Of a DNA stretch of 64,000 nt, positions 1 through 19,271 are shown in pieces. The stretch comes from Clavelina lepadiformis. Lineage: Eukaryota; Chordata; Ascidiacea; Aplousobranchia; Clavelinidae. The DNA lies in the NCBI RefSeq assembly GCF_947623445.1, contig NC_135243.1:560501-624500 (forward strand). Reading direction: 5' to 3'. Every line of letters begins with the position of its first letter. The stretch's first letter is position 1. A program made the translations under genes and the position numbers. The notes beneath the pieces are model-generated. The model ran no database searches. It saw only the letters and a list, made by a program, of their open reading frames with translations, and was not told the DNA's origin.

Positions 1-186
1 ATGGGGTTGAAATGTTGCTGTTATAAGATGTTAATGGGTTGTTTGAACATCTACAGATTTGAAAGCGAATCTCCAGATAATAGTAACAACAACACAAATG
101 AGCAAGACATGCAGTTGACAGCCTAATTCAAACACTACGTCAAACACAAAGTATGATATAATGTGTCTACTACACGAATCTGTTAC
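1..186. other. Intron of the IDH gene
   Basis: Sequence downstream (on the minus strand) of the sixth IDH exon's donor. No exon or repeat recognised. Confidence 0.6.
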
Positions 187-2082
187 CTTGAGCAACAGAG
201 TCTGACTGGACATCACCGTCGTAATTCTTGCACGCCCAAACAAAGCCTCCTTCTGACTTCAATGCATATGCAACCATGTCGTCGATTAAACGATGTTCGT
301 ACCAGATCCCTGCCTTCTTGTATGAGCTTTTGTATTTCCTGTAGAAGCATTTTCATTCAGTTACTGCGCTGAATGGAAAGCAAGCACGTATAATAAACAA
401 ACGAGTGTTGCATCTCAATAGTTGACTCATGCATTATAGCTTGTTGTTATCGTCACTTAATGCCGATAAAGGTGAAAGCGTATCGAAGCTAGGGTTAGAA
501 GAAGGTTAATGTAGCAGCGTTGCATTAACGGACAAAAAACATTTTTGTGGATTATTTTCTAATTTGGCAGTTTTCTAAAACAAGTTTCAAAATAAAAAGG
601 GCGTCACTGAACGTCACTTAATGTTCATCCCTTCTCTCACGACATCAATCTTCCATCAAGATCACCTCTCGTAAACATCCTGGAAAATGTCCTTGAACCT
701 TCCGTCGTACTTCTTCAGGATCGTGTTCTTCGTGCTGAGGTAAAGCGGCCATCCCTTCTGCAGCGCAAACTTCAAGCATGAGTGAGCAAAGTCTTCAATC
801 GACTTATCTGTGTTGTACATTGCCATGGCAACACCACCACCATCTAAAAATATGAAAAAGTCGTTGAAACACTTTAAAAAAGAACTTTAAAATTTCTCTT
901 AAAATTTAATTACAAAAATTTTCGAACTTAAAGAAAAGTTAATCCATAGCCACAGGTGGGCTAAACATAAACATGCGGAACGTTCAAGAAGTTTCACCTT
1001 TAAAAGTAAAGACCGGGAGCTCGAGAACTTCGCCGTTGTCCGCTTTGTACTTTATCGTCACCTCCCCAGGGCCAGGAACAACAAAATCGGTCGCTTTGTA
1101 CTGCAACGAACGACAATTACATGCAACGGCACCACTGGCTATTACTGCATGTAAAGAATGTTAAGTGACAGAAGTATTGCATGATAAAGTATTACCTGGT
1201 CTCCGTGAGCGTGTCTACCAATCACGATCGATTTCTTCCATGTTGTAACAAGGCGAGGAATATTCTCACAAATTATCGCCTCTCGGAAAACTGTTCCACC
1301 GAGAATGTTTCTGTTAAGTAAAATTACTTATCAACCATTGTGCTGAAAAATGTGTTTAAGTACCACCGGGCATCCACTCGCACTAGTTACTTTTGACAAA
1401 GTACAAAACAAGAATCACAATGCAACAACAATTATAATTGCGACTATAATCAACATGTCTACGCAGTAATAACCACATTTCAATGCTCTGTGTACTGCAG
1501 TTGTTATCAGAACAATCTGTTTTAGAAATCAGGACTAAATAGTTTCAGAATCGAATAAACCCACCTGATGGTTCCATTTGGTGACTTCCACATCTTCTTG
1601 AGCTTAAACTCCTCAACTCTATTCTCATCCGGAGTTATTGTGGCACACTTTATGCCGACCTTGTACTTTTTCACAGCTTCCGCAGCTTCTACAGTGACCT
1701 TGTCATCGGTTTCGTCACGATATTGAATCGACAAATCGTAACTGAAACAACAATTATGAAACTGATGTGGCACAAAGCAGGTGATGGGCGTTAAGTTCAG
1801 CCCAGTGAGCTGTTGGTTAGTTGACCATTATCTAACAAATCCTTTAATGTTTGAATCGATTCGTTGGACATTTATAGATGACTGAAACTTTAAAACAAAC
1901 TAAAACCTCAGAGCTTCAACGTATAAACACAACAGAAAAAATAGACAAAGATAGAAAACCTACCACTTAATATCGAGGTCTACGTAAGGAAAAATCAACT
2001 TGTCTTTGATAATTTCCCAGATTATTCTCGTCATCTCGTCGCCTTTCATCTCCACAACAGTTCCACCGTTTATCTTGCCCAT
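187..2082 (-). CDS. IDH1: NADP-dependent isocitrate dehydrogenase, cytosolic type (5' part, six exons)
   Basis: Converts isocitrate to 2-oxoglutarate and CO2 with NADP. Coding exons, in transcript order, are 2082-1964, 1741-1565, 1310-1196, 1100-998, 843-666 and 338-187. All junctions keep frame and have GT-AG borders. The protein opens [19 protein letters not shown], with an in-frame TAG nine codons upstream, so no mitochondrial transit peptide precedes it and the cytosolic IDH1 form is favoured over IDH2. Family landmarks seen include [29 protein letters not shown] (contains the arginine equivalent to human R132), [18 protein letters not shown], and [13 protein letters not shown] with the metal-binding aspartates, then [16 protein letters not shown]. 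The last exon seen ends in phase 1 at a GTAACA donor; no further exon is visible in 1-186, so the C-terminal third lies beyond the window. Confidence 0.95.
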
Positions 2083-2736
2083 TATGATCGTAACTTTAAC
2101 GTAAAACTAGTCAGATAAATGCCACTAAAAAAACAAACAGTAAACCATCAACAAATGACACGAACGATCAAATGATAGCAACAAACTCATCCTGCCACAC
2201 AAGCCACTCTATGGTGATATTTTATGGGTGATATATAACTGGGTTTCACCCATAAACTGAATACAAAATATCAATGATAATCTATTAAATGCTATTGGGC
2301 AACCTACGCGTCATATTTACAAAAAATAAACATTAAATGCGCGACAACGGCCAGTGTGAAGCTTGTCAAAACTTTCTGGAGCAAATCAGCTCAATTTTTG
2401 AATATATTGAAAGAAAATGCGAGAAAATCAACCTCTTAGTGTCAAGTTTGTTCAAATCCAATTAGTCGAGCTGCTCAAGAAGTGAAACAACTATGCAATT
2501 ATATTAATATTATTTACTTATGTACAACACATACCACGACCTATAAACATTGTCGCAATGTCGCTTATAATCAGAGGCAGCACAACTAAGTCCATTTACA
2601 GCCAGAAACGTTGCTGCTTGCTATGGTGCCAAACGCACTAAAACAAAAGCACATCTATTGTCTCCACAAGCAACCCGATGTGGCCAATCACTTCTTTTTA
2701 TGGCACGATGCCACAGTTTTGTTGGTTAAACGTGTC
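2083..2736. other. Spacer between IDH and zinc-finger genes
   Basis: AT-rich. It holds the 5' flank of the IDH gene and the 3' flank of the zinc-finger gene, both on the minus strand. I see no ORF, RNA gene or clear promoter motif. Confidence 0.5.
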
Positions 2737-3975
2737 TCAGACATCGGTAGAGGACATAGTGCGAATTATCGGAATCTCAATGTCATCTGAATCGTGAACC
2801 TTGGACATATGCTCCTGTAGAACATCTGGGTCTGTGAATTCTCCTCCACACGCCTCACATTTGTATAAGATCTCGAACACTTCCTGCTTTGAGAAATCGT
2901 CTTCTTCAACTACTTCATTCGGAGGAATCAACTTTTGCCTTCCATCTTGCTGAACTTCAGCATTATGAACTGACGGGTCGTAACCTTTTGCTTGATCCGA
3001 ATGATCATCAATCAAATGACTGGCCACAACATGGCGCTTTAAATCACTGGGGCTTATGAAGCCCTTACCGCAAATGTCACAGCGATGTTTGTAATCTTTT
3101 GTGTGTTGGGTGATCTCGTGTTGACGAAGATTGCCAGCGTGGGTGAACGTGACCGGACAGAAAGAACATTTGAATGGTTTTATCCCGCTATGAAGTCGAA
3201 GATGAGTTGTCAGATGACCGTGTTGGACAAACTTCTTGCCGCAGATCGTGCATTGGTAAGGACGTTCACCAGTATGGGTACGCATGTGGGTGCGAAGGTT
3301 ACTGGAATGTCCGAAACTGACTCCACATTCTTGACAAGTAAATGGACGCTTTTGATCATGCTTCATGCTTATATGGGCAGACAAGGTTCCAGCCGTTTTG
3401 TAACGACCTTTGCAGATATGGCACTGAAAGGGTTTGACGTCAGAATGAGTGCGCTTATGTTGTTGCACTCCGGCCCGCTGATTGAATGCTTTTCCGCATA
3501 TTTCACACTGGTAGGGTTTTTCAACAGTGTGTGTTCGCATGTGCTGAATGATGGAAGTCTTTACCTTGGTAAAGTAATCACAGAATGGACATTTTAACTG
3601 ATCTTCAACCACAATGGGAGGATGAAATTCTTTTACATGATCCGCGAAAAGCTTTGGGGTGTCGAAAACTTCATCGCAGAGCTGACAGGTTTGGATCGGA
3701 TCGTTTTTGTTGGAGCCGATTTTTGAGTACCCGTATCGTGTTTTGCTGCTGACCGCCTTTCGAACAGCCCGCCTTGGTTCGTCATCACCATCTTCATCTT
3801 CGTCGTGCATTGTGTCAACGTACACAGACATCTCATACTGATCTTTCATCATATTAACTTCGTCTTCCATGAAATATTCCTCAGGATTTTCGATCTCGTT
3901 GAGGTCGCCAACATCGATCACAATTGTTGTTCCTTCTTCCAAAGACATGTCAAAAACTTCGGCAGTTTCAGTCAT
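2737..3975 (-). CDS. C2H2 zinc-finger protein, nine fingers, intronless
   Basis: A 412-residue single-exon ORF, probably a nuclear DNA-binding regulator. Residues 1-70 are acidic (several Asp/Glu runs), which could act as an activation or interaction region. Nine C2H2 fingers are visible: finger 1 near residue 97, then 2-8 nearly in tandem from about 129 to 325, and finger 9 separated by an acidic linker near 375. Fingers 2, 3 and 5 have TH-type linkers such as THTVEKPYQC and THTGERPYQC. Finger 4 ends H-x4-H and fingers 7, 8 and 9 have the H-x4-H or H-x5-H spacing. There is no KRAB, BTB or SCAN motif. I cannot assign an ortholog; the family is too large for that from sequence alone. Confidence 0.9.
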   Translation of the reverse strand: MTETAEVFDMSLEEGTTIVIDVGDLNEIENPEEYFMEDEVNMMKDQYEMSVYVDTMHDEDEDGDDEPRRAVRKAVSSKTRYGYSKIGSNKNDPIQTCQLCDEVFDTPKLFADHVKEFHPPIVVEDQLKCPFCDYFTKVKTSIIQHMRTHTVEKPYQCEICGKAFNQRAGVQQHKRTHSDVKPFQCHICKGRYKTAGTLSAHISMKHDQKRPFTCQECGVSFGHSSNLRTHMRTHTGERPYQCTICGKKFVQHGHLTTHLRLHSGIKPFKCSFCPVTFTHAGNLRQHEITQHTKDYKHRCDICGKGFISPSDLKRHVVASHLIDDHSDQAKGYDPSVHNAEVQQDGRQKLIPPNEVVEEDDFSKQEVFEILYKCEACGGEFTDPDVLQEHMSKVHDSDDIEIPIIRTMSSTDV

Positions 3976-4421
3976 TTTAATTTAACTTTCACCCGTAGGT
4001 TCGTATTTAATTTGCCTCAAACGGCCCAGCTGTAAATCAAAACATTTCTATTTATTTATTGCAAATTGAAACCACCACTACATTGCTCCCGGCCTTTCCT
4101 GTGCATTATTTTCAACATGAACAGCCAAGCGTAAAAAATAATTTTGTGTGAAAACTTTCCACACCATTTCTACTATATATAGGATTTAGCACTTTGCCAT
4201 TACATGCTCATGCTAAATGGAATACAAATGGATTGTTAAATGGAATGGAATTTAATTCTAATTATTTGTGAAATATTTATGTATCTATGGATATAGTAAT
4301 TTATTAACATGCTATAAATTTCATAACATTTTGTATATACGAGTATAAGTCGACCCCTAGTTTTTCTCTTAAAATCGAAGATATTTTTATAATGTTACTA
4401 AAGTGTGTAAGTCGACTAGCT

Positions 4422-4673
4422 CGGGGCTTCTCAAACTTTTTGGGTCTGCGACCCCTTGAGAGGTAGCCTACATGTTAATGATGTTAAAACAATAAACGTC
4501 CAATTACAAATCTCAAGTGGTATTTTTGTCTCTACATGCAGTAATAAAAGAATCTCGTAATGGAAACAGTAAAGCGAATAAAAAATATTCAAAAAAACAA
4601 TTCATTTTATAAAAATTAAAATTGTTTCGCGACCCCAAAAAGGGCCACGGCTCACAGTTTGAGAAGTTATTCC
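4422..4673. mobile_element. hAT-like MITE
   Basis: Left end carries CTTCTCAAACT, and the right end carries its inverse AGTTTGAGAAG. The inner ends repeat the theme with GCGACCCC on both sides. Flanks share CTAGCT (4416-4421 and 4674-4679), a likely partial target-site duplication. There is no ORF inside. Confidence 0.6.
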
Positions 4674-7600
4674 CTAGCTTGCCAGTACTTGCATGACTGT
4701 AAACTTTAGCAGCACTTCTTTAAGACAAGCCTACAAAGAACTTGTGTGACACAAGTGATAATCGTCTCGTGTGTGCAAGCGACAGGTGTGCCAGTTGATA
4801 GGCGTACTAGTTGTTGTGAATTTATTTATATGAAACGGCCAGTAAGCGCAATAAATTCACGGCAAAGTTTCAGCTAACTGTTGTTGAAATTGCCGAAAAA
4901 ACTTACAATTCTGCCGCTGCCCGGGAGAATCAGCAAAAAACAGCGATAGCGATGTGATGACAGCGATAATAGTGAAGAAGTATTTGATGGATTTTAAAAC
5001 TGACGAATTATCGCATTGCATCTTCTGGCTTTATTTCGTATTGTTGGTTGCTATTTGGTGTTTTTGTGATAAAACATTTTTCTTTTATCGGAGAGCTTTC
5101 CGTACTTTGAATGTGTCAGATACTGTGCTATTACCTCGACTTGAAGTTTTTTCCCTGGCTTGTCCCGGTCGGAGCCAGCTCTTTGGGGTGAAAATTAGTC
5201 GTGAAATCAGTGGTTATGATCTTTATCTAAGAGGCTCTTAAAAGAGATTTTTAGTCATTACTATAAACTGCAAGATATTTGACCAAATACAGCCTGCCAC
5301 AAAGTTTTTTATATAATTTTAATGAACGCTTTTTAATCATGGGTGAAAATTTTGTCCTAAATTGATGCGAATATCGATTACATGCGCAATTAATTTTAAC
5401 CTCCGATGCACTTAGCAAAGTTTCCGATCAAGATTTGGAAAAAAAACTCGGCATATATAAATAACACAGGGGTTCTATCGTCGTCTTTGTACTTAATTTA
5501 TTATTTAACCCTTTGACATGCGTCATGTGAAAGTTGTTGCATTAGTTCCTGCAGGTGTTGACAGTCATGCAAACTGCATTTTTGGCTTTTTTCTAAATTG
5601 GACAGACAAAGCATCTAAGAGTACACTTTAAGTGCGCACTCATAACAGACTCTTTTCAGCACATGTCAGGTGCTGGCTTTGATGCTCTGCTCTGTCTGTT
5701 TGCGCAAAAACTTGCTATAAATCATGCAAAAGTGCATAAAATTGTGCTCATTAACACACCTGAAGTGCGCTACTCAGCACAATTATAACTGCACTTGAGT
5801 GAGCTCTTGCCCCAGGCTGGAAAGTACTTGGCACTTTTGGGCGAGATTAGAGTCATCTGCCACCAGCCAACTACACCAAAATGTAAATAATTCTAACACC
5901 CTCCTTAGAAGAGTGAGGGAGCTTCACATTTCTATATAATGTGTTGCATAAACTTTCATAGTAGTAGCAGAATGCGAGTCACTACACATAACCCAGTTAA
6001 CAACGTCTTCATTTTCACATAAAATTCGAAAAACCATAGTTAAATACTGATTTTCCAAAGTATTTTCTACAGGTCATAAACGCAGGGATTTTATAGGGGT
6101 TTTTATAGAGCAATGTAGTTTCTTGGTGTAAAAAAACATAATCTTTTACCATATAAATATTTTCGCTTCTTGGCAACCTCATTAAAGTTAGGCCGATGCA
6201 AAAGTGATGGAAAAAGAAACACAAAGACAAGTTAGCGCCAGATTTAAAGAAGGTTGGAGGTGGAACTGAAGCATGGTAGGGCCGTACCTTGGGCTACAAG
6301 TTGCAGTGCTCAACAGCTGCTTCCTTGTACTCCAGCACACAGGAATTTTGCTTCTGCACACCCAAGATTTCGGCGAAAACTGCCAAACTCAGCAATCAGC
6401 GTGGAAAGACCCCAATTTTGGCGTGCACTGAAGCCTTTCTTTATTTGCTTATAATAAATTGGCGATTAAACTGGCTTTTCTTTGTTTCTTATAAATGTTT
6501 ACATAAAAGCGGATCAACAATTAGGCTATATAAAAAAAAGCAGTTTTAAACCAAATCACAAATTAACAATAATTTGATGCATAAGAAATTCTATTAAAAT
6601 TTTACTTAATCAATCTTGAAATCATTTGAAAATTAAGTGCACAAAAATTCTGTCCAAGTCATTATAAGATAATGCTCTATAAGTGCGCAACTCCAGCACT
6701 GAAGCTCATGAAAAGCAGTATAGAGTGCGCCTACGTCAAACTCTGCAGTTTGGCGTAATGCAGAATGGGCAGGATGTCGAGCGGCCCTGCTTTCGGCGCA
6801 AAATAACCTAAGAATGTCACGTGTTCAAGCTATTAGCCTACGTTGGCGTGGCGCAACCTTCTGCGTTAAATTTATTGTGTGAAGAGTTATCCGGCGTCGT
6901 AAATGCATCAAGGTCGGATGAAATACATTCAACAACGTTCCCAACTCAATCTCCTCGTTGACCTGTCACCTGAAAATTTTGCTTGAAATATTATGTAGAT
7001 ACTTTTTATCACTAAGGAAATCTTTTGGCGCGATGTTTTTCCTCCACTTCATGTAACTGTTAAATTTTGCTAATTTGTGTAATTTATTTATTATATGATA
7101 TTCAAAAAATTAATTTTCTCTCTCTTTTAAACACAAATTTAAAGTGCGGTATTAAGTTTATGCATGTTCACACATTTAGAAGGTGGTGAAACTGAAACAA
7201 CAAAATTCCATTTTAAAAAATGATTTTGCATAAAACAAAAATATTTAAAATAGCGAAATTTTCCAGAAAATATTAATTATTTAAGGCTTTCGTATTGTAT
7301 CGCTCATTTTTTACTTATTTATTTCTATTAAATCTCCGGATCGGAAATTACATGAAAAAATGCTCAAAAGTAATTAATGAACAGTTAAAAGTAACAATGT
7401 TCGAGTGGCCAAAAACACCCAAGTTTGCAATATTGCAACCTAGATTCTAGAATGTTCCAATATCCACTTCCTCGATGAGGTAAGAAATTCATATAAAATA
7501 TGACTTTGTTTTTTAACGTAAATTTTATTACGCAAAAACCTCTGGACAGAGGTCACCGCATTCTTGTAAACTTGCTTTTATTGCACTTGCTGACAGCTAT

Positions 7601-7807
7601 GCTTGGTAAGAACTGACTTTATTGAAAAACAGGTTGGCCAATGAAATACCCAAAGCGTTAAAGTTCTGGCTTAATATGAAATTTTTACGTCAATACTGGA
7701 TCTTTGAGACAGTTGTTTAGGGAACTGCGAATATACGATAAATACATTTGTTCTGCCCAGAAAAATGATTCCAGTGTACAGTATGTAGAAGAATACTGTG
7801 AGATCTT

Positions 7808-7995
7808 CAGTGCCGGTCTTAGCGGGCTCTAATGCAAGAAGTGACGGAGGGCCGGTTCTGAATAACTTAATATAACAATAACATAAATTAACTCCCGTCA
7901 GATTTGAGCAGAGTAAACGCTAAAATATTTTATTGGTTTTGATGCTAAGCAGCCCGGGTGACCCAACGCAGTCCAATTGGCCTCAGCCGGCCCTG
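7808..7995. mobile_element. Short MITE-like repeat
   Basis: Starts CAGTGCCGGTCTTAG and ends with the imperfect inverse CCTCAGCCGGCCCTG. No clear target duplication. A related repeat with GTCGGTCTTAG ends lies near 56036-56334. Confidence 0.45.
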
Positions 7996-8727
7996 GTCAT
8001 ATTCATCTCTCATTTGTCATAGCGTCGGAATATTTAAAAGCTATTCGTTTTCGCCGCCTTTCGTTATTTAGTACAATTTACACAGTAAACACCACAGGGT
8101 GTTGATTCACTTATGATGGTACCTTTGATATACTTTATTATTTCTTTGTTATCTTATTTTTACACTCGATTAGTTAGACTTCTGTTTCCAAATAAATTTT
8201 ACATGCATTTAACACTTGATAAATGAAAATTTGGAATGGCAGCTTGCAGATACCGCAGATGTTTGGACTTTTAGGAGCAATTTTAAAATTACATCGTTGT
8301 GTTTTACAGTTACATGTTGTTACCTAGAGCAGAAATAATTATCTGAATAAGGACAACACCAATACCACTGGGCAGTATTCTCATGGCGCTAATTCATAAA
8401 GATTATAAAATCAGATTCAGAATGAAAATATTGCAAAACTTCACATCAACATCAAAAACCATCCATCACTTTCACTTATATAACAAGAATAAAAGTTACA
8501 CATAGCTTATCAAGACAATGACAACTTGAAAAATACAAGAACTTTTCAAAAAATTCCATATTAACTTCAACAATTAAACTGAACATTTTAGTTTTAGAAG
8601 TTCTCAAAGTTAAATCCTAGATGTGCATCGTAAGCATTTGCAGAACAGCTTGACCCAGATTTAGAGTTAAAAAAATATTTAGAGAAGTCGAACAAAACCT
8701 GCAAGTTAAAATAAAGTGCATTTGTGA

Positions 8728-9108
8728 TTATTTTCTACCCTCCACCATGATGATGTGATATCCAAACTTTGTCTTCACCGGAGGGTCCGTGTAGTTGGGT
8801 GATGACAGATTACTAACGGGTAGCGCGAATGCTGCTTCTTGGAAAGGCCCCACCATCGAGCCCCTGATCATCCAACCCAGGTCCCCACCAGACCTGGCTT
8901 TGTCCTCGCTGTACTTCTGTGCAACTTCGTTAAAATTTTCTCCAGCTTTTAGCTTCTCCATCGCCTCCATGGATTTCGAATGCTTCTCGCAGAGGATGTG
9001 TCGAACCTTGACGGAGTTGCACGACTTTTTATTTTCCTTCTTCGAGGAATCTCCATCGCTCTTCGAGGCACCTTTAGACTTTCCTCCACCTGTGTTCTTC
9101 TTTGGCAT
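8728..9108 (-). CDS. PIN4: Parvulin peptidyl-prolyl isomerase PIN4 (Par14)
   Basis: A 126-residue single-exon ORF catalysing cis-trans isomerisation of prolyl bonds; vertebrate Par14 acts in nucleus and cytoplasm, with roles in ribosome biogenesis. Residues 1-30 are a Lys/Ser/Gly-rich basic tail starting MPKKNTGGG, as in Par14. The parvulin domain follows from about residue 33: [13 protein letters not shown], then [33 protein letters not shown], and the C-terminal [14 protein letters not shown], nearly identical to the vertebrate ending. There is no WW domain, which separates it from PIN1. Length matches the family (human about 131). The gene stands alone with no partner nearby. The lack of introns may be ancestral or reflect retroposition; no 3' poly(A) remnant is seen. 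Confidence 0.96.
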   Translation of the reverse strand: MPKKNTGGGKSKGASKSDGDSSKKENKKSCNSVKVRHILCEKHSKSMEAMEKLKAGENFNEVAQKYSEDKARSGGDLGWMIRGSMVGPFQEAAFALPVSNLSSPNYTDPPVKTKFGYHIIMVEGRK

Positions 9109-11565
9109 TTTTGATAGAATTTTACTGATTTTTTAAACGCACAAGTTGCAGGAGATTATGTTGGCTACAGGGACAGAAAAAAGCAATAGGTGAACAATGT
9201 TAAAAATCAAGGCTAGAATGGTAGTTAAGCTTATTGTTGAGTTAATCCAGTCTAGAAAGTCAGCAGCACAAAAAACTTTGATATTTGTGATAACTTATGA
9301 TGGCTATGGCCAAAATAGTGAAACAAGTTTTCAAAAAATCAAAACAAAGATCAAAATACAAAACTATTTATTATGTAATTTTTCAACATTCCATAAATGA
9401 GTAGATTACTATTCTGTTACCCAATGGATCACTGCTAAGCTATAATCTGTCATTTAAACCAACATGCCCTGTGAAAATGCTTTTGCTGTGATCTATATAC
9501 AACATAGTATTAACCCTGACGGGACAGCTTTCAATAATAAATCAAAGACATGCAATGACGAAAATTTTGGCAAGTGGTGTGCACTGCATTCTCAATTCTA
9601 TTTGTTTTAATGAATTTGATTTGGCGTGCATATTGATAAAGCTGCAACCTTTTCCACTATGGTAGACAGATAATTGACAGTCATATTTTCCTTTCTCCAG
9701 CATCTTCCTACACTTGACACAGGTCATAGACTGGTTATTTGTTCAATTCGCTTCTTTTTGCAAAAAAACATCACAAATACCGATGGCGATGAGCTCACTG
9801 TTTAACTCATATCCCTTTCGTGGCAGCACCTTGGGTATTTTTTTACAATTTGTAAGCATTAAGGTCGCATAGTCAAGCTGGTGATGCTGTGTGCAGCACT
9901 TTCCATAGTGAGTGGTGTGGCATTTGCACGCACGAGGTTCGTAACATGCACGCCGATTTATAGGCTATTAAATAAAAAATGGAGATTTTAATGCACACTA
10001 TCAGTAAAAAATTCGCCATTTTTCACAGGCGTTTTTTCATTAAAAACCGCCGTACTTTCCAGTTGGTGAGTGGGGTGCTGTTAGTAAGGATTTAAAAATG
10101 ATTTAGCATTTTTCAACTTTCATTTAAATATAATGTATTCCGCGCGCGCACTGCGCAGATACCTCAGGAAATTGTACATCAGATATTCAGATTTCACATA
10201 ACCTGCTCATCAAGTTGTTAAACCAGACAGGGGAATCACCATGTCTACATGTAAGTCATGGAAATAAAAAAATCGGTCAAGCTCAAAGTCCAACTACATT
10301 TTCCTGTTTTTGATTGTTTATGAGCACTGAATGATTTAGGTTTTGACAGAAAGATAGTCAATAAAATCAATGTAGTTTGTGTCATAGTGGCGTACAATGC
10401 CACCTGTGTTTTAAGATTTTTTGCAGCCAAACAATTACGTAGTTTTTGTTATGCCTGTTTTTTCTGGCACTTTAATTAAACCAGGCGTCACCAAATTCTA
10501 TTCACAAAGAGCCAGATAATGATGAGAATAGAAATTTGCCGGCCTGATTACCGCCTTTCCCAACAGGACACAATACAAAAAGCTCTTTTATGGCACAGTG
10601 AGGAGGGCAGGACAAACTAATCTTGTGGGCCTTAGTTTGGTGACCCCTGATAATCTTCGTTCAAAAAACAGTTCAAGTCTCCAATAGTCGAAAAAATTCA
10701 GGTTGTATCTTGGTTATCATCATTTTAGCTGCATATGAAGCTGAGATGAGTACGCTCTTCAAAGAGTCATAGATCAATGGAGTTTTAGTGAATATGTCGG
10801 CCTGTGCTTCATGTTATTTACCAATAAAATATTATTACGTTAGCCAAAGTCGTGGATCAGGAACAGCCCAACAGCATATAGTTACAACGTAATGCATTTC
10901 GTTGTAATAGATCAACTGAGTTATAGAATTTTTATCCGCGGCTTAACTTCTTACGTCTTCCAGGTACAATATCAAAAACAAATTCTGACTTATTAATATT
11001 ACCAAGAATGATCCACGACAATATGAATTTTATTTTGCTTTAAAATCAGCAAGGTTAATAATCTGTAATTGCTCAATCTAATAAACTTAACTAACGTAGA
11101 AATCACGTGAAGGTCACAGTGAAATTGTTAATAAATTTATGACGTCATCGTGGGAATAAAAACTTTAAAATGTGAATGTTTCGCGCGAAAGATGAAAATT
11201 GAAATTGCTTTCCAACTCTTATAAAAGAAAATGCGGCTAACAACGACTTACAAGTTTTTACATTAATATTAAATAAATGTGCTTGGTTAATAAAATCAAC
11301 TACAATCGGTTAAGTTCACAACACACGCGTGATGTCGCCATATTAAGTCACGCAAACAACTGCAACACTATTCAATTAAAACATAGACATCAGATGTAAT
11401 GGTAAAATTTAACTAAAAACTCTCGGCCCACCTTGGGGTCAAATGAGGTCGACGTTATTAAAAAGTCAATTGAAGAATAAAAAACAACAAATAGTTTATA
11501 AATTGCTCTGCTAAATGGAACTGGTCAAAAAAAGTTAAGGTGACCAATTACATAGATATCTTAGA
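9109..11565. other. Noncoding region between PIN4 and PCYT2
   Basis: No supported gene. It contains one hAT-like MITE (10482-10649) and one TGACGTCA palindrome (11140-11147). Short ORFs here are not conserved in any way I can recognise. Confidence 0.5.
10482..10649. mobile_element. hAT-like MITE
   Basis: Terminal inverted repeats CAGGCGTCACCAAA and TTTGGTGACCCCTG (13 of 14 positions inverse). Length 168 bp, no ORF. Flanking 8-mers are only weakly alike, so the target duplication has decayed or the ends are slightly off. Confidence 0.6.
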
Positions 11566-17735
<6,170 letters not shown>

Positions 17736-19271
17736 TATACAAATAAAACTAAACCTTTTATTGATAATGTAGTAAAAGCCTGTTTTATGCCTAAACAGCA
17801 GTTTGATAATAGAACAAAACAATTACAGAAATATGGCTAGACCTTGTAACGGAAAGGTAAATGGTACCTAAACTTGAGAGATTGACCCACTTTGCTACAA
17901 TAAGTATTTGTTGAAATGTTTATTGCGGGTGATGATATGTGAGTCTCATATGTTGTCAGTTTTTCTCACCCACAGATATAATTGTTCACCTTGACGGCTT
18001 ATTGTCTTGTGAAGATGACAACAAAGTTGTCTAACTTGACACTGAACTTCTTCAAATAGAAATCAACAATGGTTACACAGGAATGACAACTGTATATACT
18101 GTTTATATTGAAGTTTCTTTGAACGATTATATTTTAACAAATCATTAGTACAGCAACAGCATAAAGACGTTCATATTACAGTGTTGATCTTAGTAGAAGA
18201 ATGAAAGAAAGACTGTTTATACTAATAATGCACGCAAGATACGCAGGAAAACATTTATGTTTCGACTTAAAACGCAAAGTAGACTTTCGGAAACAGGAAA
18301 TTTACACTATATTCGATCTGTATACTGTATAATACGCCCTTATTATCACAACCTAAATATGCCAACGTCATACAGACGTTGCCTATTGGCGCATTTTTAA
18401 CGTCAGTCTGGCAGACCTAGGCCTACAAGGTGATGTTTAAATATAACATCAACCATATTAGCTTGAGCTAAGACGCTATGTCGAACCTCTGACGGATCGG
18501 ATATTCTTATAATATGGTATTATGACATTTTTAACAACATACTGACAGCACATGCAGCCTATAGTCTTAGCCTATATACTGAAAGGTGTTTAAAATGCTA
18601 AAAGTAATGAAATATGACATAACGTGGTATCCGCATACCGTATTTTTCTCGCTTTGGCTCTTTTGCTTCAACATTTAGCTAACCTACCATACTCCCTAAT
18701 ATCACATCACAAATTCGTATCCCACAGCTATATCAGGTATAGACTTTGAACACTGCATCAGCCGCCATCAGCTGATTCTTCAGACACTCCCATCTGTCAG
18801 GATGCGAATAAAATGCGGATATTGCAATCTTGCGGAAAATCTCGGATGAGGGTGAAACTTTGTGCAGAAAATATGGTGTCCAAGTTTAACTACTGTCAGT
18901 CTATAAAGCTATAGTGATTTTTTTATATCCTATATTTTAAAAGAATGTAAAATTGAGTCAGTGCTTGAAATTCATATTATAGTGTTTGTATAGCCTATAT
19001 TCCCTATAATATTCCATAGCGCTCTAGGGAAAAATTTTATTTTTATATTCTCGACTCAATCTTTTGCAAATATCGAGAATTTTGACAAAAATAAAATGAT
19101 TGATTGGAAGTCTTTACCCTCGGACTGAGGAACTTAATTGATTTTTTCAAACATCATCAAACTTTTTCCACAAAGGCCAGCTAAGCGTGATAAGTGCCTG
19201 TAAAAAACGGTCAGATTCCCGCTTTGTTTAATAAGTTACTCTACAATACAATAGCCTCATTTGTGATACAG
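17736..19271. other. PCYT2 upstream region
   Basis: Holds the PCYT2 promoter region and unassigned AT-rich sequence. No gene, RNA or clear repeat recognised. Confidence 0.45.

Larger units (their letters stand above)
3976..8727. other. Noncoding region with dispersed repeats
   Basis: About 4.7 kb without a supported gene. It holds two MITE-like elements (4422-4673, 7808-7995). A stretch near 5385-5430 resembles 26008-26060 in the same orientation (shared core near 'atgcgcaat-aattttaa-ctcc'), a dispersed repeat fragment. A 95-codon ORF at 4954-5241 has a hydrophobic stretch but no recognisable homology and is not called. Confidence 0.5.

Noticed and set aside
3085..3597. 170-codon plus-strand ORF
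   Set aside because: It lies antisense over the zinc-finger gene, whose minus-strand fingers fully explain the open frame.
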